Part shown: positions 1 through 6,369 of the stretch, piece after piece
Position numbering within the stretch: the first letter of the stretch is position 1
Layout of the letters: the number at the start of each line of letters is the position of its first letter
From: Campylobacterota bacterium
GTDB taxonomy: Bacteria > Campylobacterota > Campylobacteria > Campylobacterales > Sulfurovaceae
DNA: 7,019 nt
Assembly (NCBI GenBank): GCA_022600655.1
Contig: JAHZJZ010000372.1
Coordinates: 1-7,019 of the forward strand
Direction of reading: 5' to 3'
Made by a program: the position numbers and the translations under genes
Notes under the pieces: generated by a model
The model's input: only the letters and a program-made list of their open reading frames with translations
Told to the model about the DNA's origin: nothing
The model's database searches: none

Positions 1-397
1 AATTTATAGCATGTAAGTTGACGACTGTTAATGTCTCACCATTTTCAAGAGGGTGAGAGGTGATGAGTAGGCTCTTTTTGGTTGTCATGTGTAGTTCACG
101 GTGTATGGTTTTCAGAGAGAGCTTTTTGTGAAAACTGCTTTGTGAAGCTGTTAAGACCCCAAAAGCATTTCGCCATGTTTTGATATTGGTGGCTGTCTCA
201 TAAGCGTGGTGAGCAAACTGTTGGTGTGTTGAAGCGTTGAGTACAGCCTCTTGAAACAAGATGAGGTTGGGGTTATATTGCTGTTGCAGTTGATGAAATG
301 TTTGATTAAACTTTTTTTGTCCCATCTCTTTATGAACATTCCAGCAGAGTAGAGAGAAACTGTTTGGTAATGAAGTGTGATGAGTATGGGTTGGCAT
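1..397 (-). CDS. Endonuclease/exonuclease/phosphatase (EEP) family hydrolase, N-terminal part, cut by window edge
   Basis: Reading the minus strand from the ATG at 397 gives 132 codons with no stop before the window edge, so the C-terminal part is missing. The protein opens with FSLLCWNVHKEMGQ (N20 matches the metal-site Asn of the EEP fold). It continues with NPNLILFQEA (Q49-E50, the usual magnesium-binding Glu strand) and ends in the window with TVVNLHAIN, the start of the conserved Asn-x-His strand. This fold covers DNases, phosphodiesterases and lipid or nucleotide phosphatases, so the substrate cannot be named. No signal peptide is seen, suggesting a cytoplasmic protein. The ATG lies 9 bases after the cls stop codon and is preceded by AAAGAGA as a weak ribosome binding site, so the two are probably co-transcribed. 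Family assignment is firm, exact activity unknown. Confidence 0.85.
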   Translation of the reverse strand, partial: MPTHTHHTSLPNSFSLLCWNVHKEMGQKKFNQTFHQLQQQYNPNLILFQEAVLNASTHQQFAHHAYETATNIKTWRNAFGVLTASQSSFHKKLSLKTIHRELHMTTKKSLLITSHPLENGETLTVVNLHAIN

Positions 398-406
398 AGT
401 TTCTCT

Positions 407-1807
407 TTATATTTGAGGAGCGATAATTCGTCCAAAGTTTTCTAATGTTTTACGAATTTTTCCAGCAGGTTGTATTCCTATACTAGACTCTTTTAAAAGT
501 TGTAGCATCCACTTTTCAACTTTATTTATCATACCCTCTGAGTAACCAATACTAACGATTTCATAATTAAGAAAAAAGCTTCGATTATCAAAATTTAGGG
601 TTCCTACAATGGCACTGCTGTTGTCAATAAGAAAGGCTTTAGCATGGAGCATTTTTTTATGATAGAGTGCTACCTCTCCACCCCACTCATGCATCTCATG
701 CAAGTAGCTACTACGGGCGATATCTAATAGAATATTATCAGATAGTTTTGGTGTGATAAGTTTGACATCCACACCTTTACCATAAGCAATTCTTAGAGCC
801 TCCATTATCGAACTGTTGGGAATAAAGTAAGGACTGACAATCCAGATACGCTCTTTGGCTCCATAAATAGCATCCATAATCGCGTCATAAATTGCATCGG
901 AGCTAATATCGGGTCCTGAGGGAACCACCTGTATATGCTCTTCTCCAAAAGCTTGAGGTGTATTGTATGATAATGATAATGATATTTTCTCTTTATCACT
1001 TGCTGTAAAGTTCCAGTCTGATATAAAAACATCACGGTAGTAAGTAGTAGCTGGACCTTGAATAGAAAAGAGTAGGTCATCCCATCTGTAGGATGCATTT
1101 TCATTGGGACTTAAATAGGTTTGACTTAGATTGGTTCCACCACTAAAAACTTTTTGATTATCAAAGAGATAGATTTTTCGATGGAGTCTTAGGTTAAAGT
1201 GTGTGTTGAGTCCAAGAGGTTTTAGGGGCATAAAAAACTCTATTTTTACTCCAGCATCATAGAGAGGCTGCAGAGGTTTTGACCAAAAGTAGAGTTTAAG
1301 TGAACCATAGGCATCGATTAATACTCTAACATCTACACCCTCTTTTGATTTTTGAGCTAAAGCCATAATAAGGGACTGGGTTACTTTGTCATTATCAAAA
1401 ATATAGGTTGCCAAGTAGATAGACTCTTTGGCGTTTTTGATGGATTTCATGAGTTGATGATAGGCTTCACTCCCATTGTCAATGAGTTCAAACTGATTAC
1501 CTTCAGTCGCTTTAGGTATTCCATGATAATAGAGTACTCTCTCTAGTGGATTAAGGTTAGAGATATTTTCTTTTTTTGTATTAGAAAAGTTAGTTTTAAA
1601 TGGTGTCGTTGCAATTTTACGTCGTCCTATAAAAAGGTAGAGTAGAATACCTAAATAGGGTAAAGCAATAAGCACAACAAACCATGAGAGCATAACCGTA
1701 GGATCTCTTCGACGATTAGTCATATCTAGAAGTATAAGCAGTAGGAGTAAATACCAAAATATATAGAAAAGTGGATAACTGTTAAGGCTTATTATAAAAT
1801 CTGTCAT
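407..1807 (-). CDS. cls: Cardiolipin synthase (phospholipase D superfamily)
   Basis: A 466-residue membrane enzyme expected to join two phosphatidylglycerol molecules into cardiolipin plus glycerol at the inner membrane. Two hydrophobic segments (about 11-28 and 38-60) are joined by a basic loop (NRRRDP), the typical N-terminal anchor of bacterial ClsA-type enzymes. Two HKD catalytic motifs follow: H209-x-K211-x4-D216 with downstream GGTN, and H388-x-K390-x4-D395 with downstream GTLNFDNRS. Both are complete, so the enzyme should be active. Length is normal for the family. The start at 1807 is required to keep the first membrane segment, as no other usable start codon lies before Met29. There is no Shine-Dalgarno sequence; a perfect extended -10 box ends 5 bases before the ATG, suggesting a leaderless message. 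The EEP hydrolase gene follows directly. ClsA and ClsB subfamilies cannot be separated with certainty, but the two N-terminal membrane helices favour ClsA. Confidence 0.93.
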   Translation of the reverse strand: MTDFIISLNSYPLFYIFWYLLLLLILLDMTNRRRDPTVMLSWFVVLIALPYLGILLYLFIGRRKIATTPFKTNFSNTKKENISNLNPLERVLYYHGIPKATEGNQFELIDNGSEAYHQLMKSIKNAKESIYLATYIFDNDKVTQSLIMALAQKSKEGVDVRVLIDAYGSLKLYFWSKPLQPLYDAGVKIEFFMPLKPLGLNTHFNLRLHRKIYLFDNQKVFSGGTNLSQTYLSPNENASYRWDDLLFSIQGPATTYYRDVFISDWNFTASDKEKISLSLSYNTPQAFGEEHIQVVPSGPDISSDAIYDAIMDAIYGAKERIWIVSPYFIPNSSIMEALRIAYGKGVDVKLITPKLSDNILLDIARSSYLHEMHEWGGEVALYHKKMLHAKAFLIDNSSAIVGTLNFDNRSFFLNYEIVSIGYSEGMINKVEKWMLQLLKESSIGIQPAGKIRKTLENFGRIIAPQI

Positions 1808-1812
1808 GTTTT

Positions 1813-1821
1813 ATTATACCA
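1813..1821 (-). promoter_or_regulatory. Extended -10 promoter for cls, abutting its start codon
   Basis: The minus strand reads TGGTATAAT, a perfect TGnTATAAT extended -10. Five bases (AAAAC) separate it from the cls ATG, so transcription would be expected to begin at or within a base or two of the start codon. No convincing -35 is visible, which is usual for sigma-70 promoters in Campylobacterota. Confidence 0.55.
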
Positions 1822-1876
1822 TGAGTTAATGAGGTTGGTAGACTTTTATCGACAGCTAATATAAATTAAAAGCATG

Positions 1877-1882
1877 TATAAT
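1877..1882 (+). promoter_or_regulatory. Probable -10 box for the 175-residue membrane protein gene
   Basis: TATAAT occurs at 1877-1882 within CATGTATAATTT. A start site about 7 bases downstream would give a leader of roughly 25 bases containing AAAGG and AAGGAA ahead of the GTG at 1915. No well-spaced -35 is seen; TCGACA at 1849-1854 is 22 bases upstream, too far for a normal spacer. Confidence 0.5.
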
Positions 1883-1914
1883 TTACTACTATAAAACAGT
1901 AAAGGCAAGGAACT

Positions 1915-2442
1915 GTGCAACTTTTAAAATTTCTTCTTGGTATCATCTTAGTACAACTCATAACCGTTGTCTTGGTTATGCTCTCTCCAAGTGAATTGGA
2001 TAGTACAGGAGTGATTCGTTTGTCTATACCTCTCTTTTTTATTGCCCTTATGGTTGCTTTTTGGTTTGCTTCTCTCTCTGCTCATCATCGTAAAGATGAG
2101 GTCGAAAAGGTTAAAAGTTCATTTGCACAAGAGCGTGAAAAGCTTAAAGTCAATGCCGAACGAGCAAAAACACGTGTAGTGAAACAGGCACAAAAAGATA
2201 TTGCCAAAGAGGCAAAAGTAACTCATGCCAAAGCCAATTTTAAAGTGGGTGCAGCATTTGCTGGGGTGTTGGGTGTGGGAGCTCTATTTGTATTTGCACA
2301 GATGATGACAGCAGGACTCTTGACCATAGCTGCGGCGGGTGGGGCTATGGGTGGCTACTATTGGCGAGGAAAAAGAGTAACCAATAGTAATCAATTGTTG
2401 GAAAACAGTAGTAAAAATATTAAAGTAATTGAGTCTAAATAG
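1915..2442 (+). CDS. Conserved-looking membrane protein of unknown function
   Basis: I do not recognise a family for this 175-residue protein. Hydrophobic segments are visible at about 4-23, 34-53, 110-130 and 131-150. The last pair is rich in Gly and Ala (AAAGGAMGGYYW), resembling the glycine-zipper hairpins of small membrane proteins. Between segments two and three lies a highly charged, Lys/Glu/Ala-rich stretch (about 57-108) likely to form a long helix or coiled coil on the cytoplasmic side. The start is taken as GTG at 1915, because it keeps the first membrane helix and has AAGGAA just upstream; the next Met (residue 22) would remove that helix. It is transcribed divergently from cls and converges with the exported-protein gene, so it is probably a single-gene unit. 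A scaffold or membrane-shaping role is conceivable but unsupported. Confidence 0.75.
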   Translation: MQLLKFLLGIILVQLITVVLVMLSPSELDSTGVIRLSIPLFFIALMVAFWFASLSAHHRKDEVEKVKSSFAQEREKLKVNAERAKTRVVKQAQKDIAKEAKVTHAKANFKVGAAFAGVLGVGALFVFAQMMTAGLLTIAAAGGAMGGYYWRGKRVTNSNQLLENSSKNIKVIESK

Positions 2443-2471
2443 TCCTACTGTAAAAAGCTAGGATTATTTTT
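2437..2471 (+). terminator. Intrinsic-terminator-like hairpin spanning two convergent stop codons
   Basis: AATAGTCCTA (2438-2447) pairs with TAGGATTATT (2459-2468) over 10 positions, with one G-U wobble on the plus-strand RNA and an 11-base loop. A2437 with T2469 adds one more pair. The right arm merges into a T-rich tail (TTATTTTTAT). On the plus strand this fits a weak, AT-rich rho-independent terminator for the membrane protein gene. On the minus strand the wobble becomes an A-C mismatch and no T run follows, so it is less convincing there. The left arm includes both stop codons. Confidence 0.5.
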
Positions 2472-3221
2472 ATATATCTGAATATAGCTATTTTTAGCTT
2501 CATCTAAAGCCAATTGTAAAACTTTAGTTGGTTGTAATGTATTGTTGTCTTGTTGCTTATCCCAAATAATGGCTCTTTTACCGACACTTATATCTAAAAC
2601 GGTTTGTAACTGTTTACCATCATAGGTAAGCTCTATGTTATCATTAAGTTTTGTGGAAGTAGAGCTTTCAAATGTTTTGTTAAGAAATCTGTTCTTTTCT
2701 GCATCAAAATGTAAAATACCATAGTACCCTGTTGGTGAGTGAGACCTAAGTTGAGTGATATAGTAGTATCCGAAGTCATCATCATCAAGCCTCTCTATAA
2801 CCAGTGTGGCATTGTTTACTTGAATATTCCTCTCTACACCTTCATTTAACGTATAGATACCTTCAATATTTGGAACGGTATAGTTTTGGGTTATATATGT
2901 TTGTGTTATAGAATCAGTTGTCTCAACAACTGGAGTGACCTCTTTGATACTTGGCTCTTGATAGTTCTGATTTTTTTGCAGGGCTTTTGGTATGATAATA
3001 TCACTATCATCTATATTCTCACTATAAGAGATTGCTGTTTCATTTATGACCGTCTCCTCTGTATGGTTTCCCTCTAAAGAGACCTCTTCGTAAGTATCTG
3101 CAGGTTGAATAATATCTGTCCTTAGAACATTGGGAATGATAACATCATCATCATATTCACTAGGCGTAGCACCCACAGCTGAAATGGTTAATATTAAAAG
3201 AGTGAGAAAAATAGCGTTCAT
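2445..3221 (-). CDS. Exported protein of unknown function with a repeated acidic IIP motif
   Basis: This 258-residue protein begins with a Sec-type signal peptide (about residues 1-18, MNAIFLTLLILTISAVGA), so it is likely periplasmic or secreted. No lipobox Cys is present. The mature N-terminal third is acidic and low in complexity, and carries a motif twice: DDDVIIPNVL at 24-33 and DDSDIIIPKAL at 71-81, with Thr/Glu-rich linkers between. From about residue 115 the sequence changes to a folded-looking, beta-strand-rich region (VPNIEGIYTLNEG, GYYYITQLRS, NIELTYDGKQLQTVLDI) ending in a likely helix (240-252). I do not recognise this domain. The ATG is preceded by AGGAAG four bases upstream, a good ribosome binding site. 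The gene follows mutS2 on the same strand after 72 AT-rich bases that hold its own likely promoter. Confidence 0.8.
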   Translation of the reverse strand: MNAIFLTLLILTISAVGATPSEYDDDVIIPNVLRTDIIQPADTYEEVSLEGNHTEETVINETAISYSENIDDSDIIIPKALQKNQNYQEPSIKEVTPVVETTDSITQTYITQNYTVPNIEGIYTLNEGVERNIQVNNATLVIERLDDDDFGYYYITQLRSHSPTGYYGILHFDAEKNRFLNKTFESSTSTKLNDNIELTYDGKQLQTVLDISVGKRAIIWDKQQDNNTLQPTKVLQLALDEAKNSYIQIYKNNPSFLQ

Positions 3222-3250
3222 TAATCTTCCTAAAGTTATTTGGTATGTGA

Positions 3251-3268
3251 ATTTTAACGAAAAAAAAA
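3251..3268 (-). promoter_or_regulatory. Candidate promoter for the exported-protein gene
   Basis: On the minus strand a run of nine T (plus-strand A at 3260-3268) is followed by CGTTAAAAT, giving a -10-like TAAAAT (3256 to 3251). A start near 3244 would leave a leader of about 23 bases before the ribosome binding site and ATG. A T-rich tract just upstream of the -10 is typical of Campylobacterota promoters. The same T run could also help end mutS2 transcripts, but I see no strong hairpin before it. Confidence 0.4.
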
Positions 3269-3293
3269 TAATGAAATATTAATGAAACATTTT

Positions 3294-5495
3294 TTATAGT
3301 TTAACGATAGTAATTCCAAGATTCCCTTTTTGTCCATGAAATGATTGGAGCTTAGGATAGCTTTTTAAGTAGTCGATAATAACCTTTTTAAGAACACCTG
3401 TTCCTGTTCCATGTATTATCTCCACTTCTGAGAAACCATTAACCAATGCATCTGATAAAAATCTATCTAACTTCTCTATCGCTTCATTAGCAAAACAGCC
3501 TAAAAGCTTGATTGATATAGAGCCTCGTCCTGATTTTTCTACATGAACTGAAGTCTTTGGTTTGGTTTTGATTTTTGGCAAAGCACCAATACGTTTAAGC
3601 CCAGAGAGAGGAACACGCATTTTAAGCCCATCGACCTCTATGGTTGCCTCTTTCCCACGTATAGAGAGTAAGTCACCCTTAGAACTTCGATATTTAACAC
3701 GGTCACCCACTTTAAGTTCTACCTTATCTGGTTGTTGTGCCTCTTTGGCTTGTTTAGAACGCTCTTTATGTTTATGGGCTTCATTAAGTAGTCGTCGTCC
3801 TTCGGTAGACTCTTTGACTTTCATTGCTTCTTGAGCTCGTTTGGTGGCAGCATTGTATCGATTCTCTAAAGTAGCAATCGCTTTTCGGTGCTGTTCATTA
3901 AGTCGCTCTTCGATGTTTTCTAAATCCTCTTTTTTACGCTCAACAGCTTTGAGTTCTTTGTCAATCTTAGCAATTTTTAGACGCATTTCACGTTCAAGGG
4001 TGGTAGATTTCTCTATCAGCTCATTGAGGTTCTCTTTGTCTTCACCATAGACCTCTTTGGCTTTAACTACAATACGTTCAGGAACCCCATAGCGTTGTGC
4101 TGTCTCAAAAGCGTAACTTTTACCAATGCTTCCTTGTAAAAAAGTATAGGTGGGTTGTCGTTTGGCTTCATCATACAGGGCTGCAATCAGCTCCACATCA
4201 TCATCGGCACTCATCAGTGAAGCCAAGCGTTTATGGTGGGTGGTAACAATAAAGGTAATCCCTTTTTTTCGTAACTCATCAAGCATCACTCGAAACAGAG
4301 AGGCAGCCTCATCTGAATCCGTTCCCAACTCTATCTCATCCACGCCCACGATGGCATTCTCTTTCTCAAACAGTTTCGCAAACTCCACCATACGCCCTGC
4401 AAAAGTAGAGATGTCATTTTTAACCGATTGTGGGTCGTCAATCACGGCTTCAATGGATTTAAAATGACCCACTTCTGTTTTCTCTTCATTACATCTAAAC
4501 GGCAGAAGATTTTTTGACATATAGACAGCAGAGAGCAGAGACTTTAACAACATGGTCTTACCACCAGCATTGACCCCTGTCACGAGCATTACGGATTTAT
4601 CAAGGTTAATGTTCACAGGTTTGGGGTTCTCCATGGCAGGGTGACAAAACTCACTCAGTTTCACCACTTTGCGTTTAGAGGGTAAGATAAACTGATAGTC
4701 ATACGCTTTAGCAAACATCACACGGGCTTGATAGTGGTCAAACCTATCATACTCACGGTTGATAAATCGCATAAACAAGTGCCACTTGGTAAAGATGGCT
4801 GAAAAGGTCTGGCAGTATCGGTAAATCACCTCCTCTTTACGCGAAAGTAGAGCCGACTCTTTCTCTTTAAGATGTGAGATAGATTGAGGTAAAATATAGA
4901 AAAAACCACCTGAACTACGACCTACCACTGAGGCTTTTACCACCTTATTAAACCCACCACGCACCAATAGTGTCTCTTCTCCATTCAAAAAATGCACTTG
5001 GGTATCAACCAGATAATCTTTAAGCGTAGAGGAGTGAGCCATTCTGTAGAGTTTGTCTTTGAGTTCTGATTTATTCATCTTCAAAGCCTTCTCTATGTCA
5101 TAGAGTTCAGGTTCCCTCTCGGGGTTAATATTTCCCTCATCGGTAAAATAGAGCAGAATATCGTTCACTTCATCAGGCACATCAATTTCACGAATCCACT
5201 TGCCTACAGGTTCAGGTAGAGTGAGTGCTTTGAGTGAATTAAAATAGGCTATCATGGTCGCAAAAGCATAAATCTCTTGTAGTCTTAGTACCCCTTTCTT
5301 TTTAATCTTGTTAAGTTCAATGTCAAGGTTAGGAACCTCTTTTATAGGAGGAAACTCCACTTTAGAGAGGGCTTCAATATATCGAAAGTGCTGATTAATA
5401 TCCCCCATCATATCAATGCTTTTATCACGGGCGTAAAAGTTGCTAAAGTTTCTTATAAAGGTATCTAGGTCTAGTTTTTGGGTTAGGGTTTTCAT
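3294..5495 (-). CDS. mutS2: MutS2 family ATPase with C-terminal Smr domain
   Basis: The 733-residue product (ATG at 5495) has full MutS2 architecture. The N-terminal core/lever region is residues 1-290, and the ATPase has Walker A GVNAGGKT at 307-314. Walker B is DEIELGTD at 386-393, with TTHHKRLA at 418-425 and GSIGKSYAFETA at 455-466. A long charged coiled coil follows (about 489-587), then a small KOW-like beta segment (597-633) and the Smr domain (658-733). MutS2 proteins limit homologous recombination in Helicobacter pylori and split collided ribosomes in Bacillus; they do not act in mismatch repair. The Walker A differs from the common GPNTGGKT at two positions but keeps the catalytic GGKT. 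In the Smr domain HGTGTG (695-700) is intact, but the usual LDLRG reads IKLLG (662-666). A TTG at 5552 would add 19 residues; ATG 5495 was chosen because the family normally begins near KLDLDTFI and the upstream part overlaps the promoter. No Shine-Dalgarno precedes it. Confidence 0.93.
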   Translation of the reverse strand: MKTLTQKLDLDTFIRNFSNFYARDKSIDMMGDINQHFRYIEALSKVEFPPIKEVPNLDIELNKIKKKGVLRLQEIYAFATMIAYFNSLKALTLPEPVGKWIREIDVPDEVNDILLYFTDEGNINPEREPELYDIEKALKMNKSELKDKLYRMAHSSTLKDYLVDTQVHFLNGEETLLVRGGFNKVVKASVVGRSSGGFFYILPQSISHLKEKESALLSRKEEVIYRYCQTFSAIFTKWHLFMRFINREYDRFDHYQARVMFAKAYDYQFILPSKRKVVKLSEFCHPAMENPKPVNINLDKSVMLVTGVNAGGKTMLLKSLLSAVYMSKNLLPFRCNEEKTEVGHFKSIEAVIDDPQSVKNDISTFAGRMVEFAKLFEKENAIVGVDEIELGTDSDEAASLFRVMLDELRKKGITFIVTTHHKRLASLMSADDDVELIAALYDEAKRQPTYTFLQGSIGKSYAFETAQRYGVPERIVVKAKEVYGEDKENLNELIEKSTTLEREMRLKIAKIDKELKAVERKKEDLENIEERLNEQHRKAIATLENRYNAATKRAQEAMKVKESTEGRRLLNEAHKHKERSKQAKEAQQPDKVELKVGDRVKYRSSKGDLLSIRGKEATIEVDGLKMRVPLSGLKRIGALPKIKTKPKTSVHVEKSGRGSISIKLLGCFANEAIEKLDRFLSDALVNGFSEVEIIHGTGTGVLKKVIIDYLKSYPKLQSFHGQKGNLGITIVKL

Positions 5496-5502
5496 TGGAT
5501 GA

Positions 5503-5511
5503 ATTATATCA
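5503..5511 (-). promoter_or_regulatory. Extended -10 promoter for mutS2, next to its start codon
   Basis: The minus strand reads TGATATAAT, a perfect TGnTATAAT box ending 7 bases before the ATG at 5495. Expected initiation would be at or immediately before the start codon, and no ribosome binding site lies in those 7 bases (TCATCCA). The A-rich DNA upstream (A6CA7 on the minus strand) is consistent with promoter DNA. Confidence 0.55.
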
Positions 5512-5539
5512 TAGATTTTTTTGTTTTTTCGTTCCCCAT
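5504..5539 (-). other. Candidate 11-codon leader ORF before mutS2
   Basis: GGAGGG followed after five bases (TGCAA) by ATG starts a mini-ORF, MGNEKTKKSMI then TAA. It ends 8 bases before the mutS2 ATG, inside the -10 box. The Shine-Dalgarno is the strongest in this neighbourhood, yet no long gene uses it. It is in a different frame from mutS2. It would only be translated from a transcript starting further upstream, so it may be chance. Confidence 0.2.
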
Positions 5540-5567
5540 TTGCACCCTCCAATGAAGACTTTTACGA

Positions 5568-5573
5568 TAAAAT
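5568..5573 (+). promoter_or_regulatory. Possible -10 box for the pseudouridine synthase gene
   Basis: TAAAAT within TTTTACGATAAAATC lies 25 bases before the ATG at 5599. A start near 5580 would leave a short leader containing the AAAAAGG ribosome binding site. No -35 is evident. It forms a divergent pair with the mutS2 promoter. Confidence 0.35.
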
Positions 5574-5598
5574 CAAAACAATAATAAAAAGGTTATCC

Positions 5599-6369
5599 AT
5601 GGCAGAAAAATTCAAAGTTAAAGAAGAGGGGAAACTTTTAGATTTTCTTTTTTCTAATCTTACAGGTTGGTCTAAAAAGACCATCAAGCAACGCTTAAAA
5701 AGTGCAACGGTTGCTGTGAATGGTCAAGTTACTACCAAACATGATTTCCGTTTAAATGTTGATGATGTGGTAGAGGTTGGGGTGGTGCAGAAATCTTCGG
5801 TTCAAACTGTAAAAACATTAGAGATTATTTACCAAGACAAAGATTTAATTGCTGTTAATAAACCAGCAGGTCTTTTGTCGGTTGGGACAACCACCGAAAC
5901 CAAACAGCACGCGTTGGCACTGCTAAGAAATCAGCTCTCTCGTGGTAAAAATTCTGTTAAACTATGGCCTGTGCATCGATTGGATAGAGAGACTTCAGGT
6001 GTTTTACTCTTTGCCACCTCGAAAGAGATGAGAGAGAAGGTTATGAGCAAGTGGAATGAGTCAGAAAAGGTCTATTTAGCCATTGTTCAAGGCCTGCCCA
6101 AAGAGCAACAAGGCACCATTGATCAACCTTTGCGACTGGACGAGAAAGAGTACCGTATGCATGTAGGTGAACACCCCCATGCCAAACGTGCCATTAGCCA
6201 TTATGTGGTGAAACAGACAGCAACCCATAGAGCCTTACTCGAAGTTAAAATTGAGACAGGACGACAACACCAAATACGGGCACACATGGCTTGGTTGGGT
6301 CATAGCATTATTGGTGATGAACGTTATGGAAAAAAGGTGAAACCATGGGCTTACACGCAAGTAAATTGA
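5599..6369 (+). CDS. RluA-family 23S rRNA pseudouridine synthase with S4 domain; C-terminus frameshifted
   Basis: The enzyme isomerises specific uridines in RNA (usually 23S rRNA) to pseudouridine. An S4 RNA-binding domain occupies about residues 11-60 (LLDFLFSN...VAVNGQV). The catalytic domain shows NKPAGL at 87-92, HRLDRETSG at 126-134 with catalytic D129, and GRQHQIRAH at 221-229, followed by GDERYG at 239-244. All catalytic motifs are present. The ATG at 5599 is chosen because AAAAAGG sits six bases upstream; an upstream TTG at 5521 would add 26 unconvincing residues. The in-frame product is 256 residues and ends abnormally with KPWAYTQVN, lacking the family's closing LHA...L...HP segment. 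That segment is present in the -1 frame (see 6330-6464), giving 288 residues if joined. Which rRNA site it modifies (RluC- or RluD-like) cannot be said. Confidence 0.9.
   Translation: MAEKFKVKEEGKLLDFLFSNLTGWSKKTIKQRLKSATVAVNGQVTTKHDFRLNVDDVVEVGVVQKSSVQTVKTLEIIYQDKDLIAVNKPAGLLSVGTTTETKQHALALLRNQLSRGKNSVKLWPVHRLDRETSGVLLFATSKEMREKVMSKWNESEKVYLAIVQGLPKEQQGTIDQPLRLDEKEYRMHVGEHPHAKRAISHYVVKQTATHRALLEVKIETGRQHQIRAHMAWLGHSIIGDERYGKKVKPWAYTQVN

Noticed and set aside
151..435. A 94-codon open frame on the minus strand overlapping the cls end
   Set aside because: It lacks recognisable motifs, overlaps the cls stop region, and is out of frame with the EEP reading, which has clear WNVHK, QEA and NLHAIN motifs.
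805..1104. Minus-strand open frame inside cls
   Set aside because: Shadow frame inside a well-supported gene; low-complexity His/Tyr composition and no ribosome binding site.
2886..3077. Plus-strand open frame opposite the exported-protein gene
   Set aside because: Antisense shadow; Cys/Trp/Leu-rich composition typical of a wrong-strand reading.
3270..3292. Direct repeat TTTCATTA twice, 11 bases apart, on the minus strand after mutS2
   Set aside because: Possible helical-phase binding site, but the copies are short and in extremely AT-rich DNA, so chance is likely; it also does not form a terminator stem.
3562..4467. Three plus-strand open frames opposite mutS2
   Set aside because: All are Ser/Arg-rich antisense shadows of the coiled-coil and ATPase regions, with no start signals.
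5521..5598. TTG at 5521 as start of the pseudouridine synthase
   Set aside because: The extra 26 residues do not look like the family's N-terminus, overlap the divergent promoters, and the ATG at 5599 has a good AAAAAGG site.
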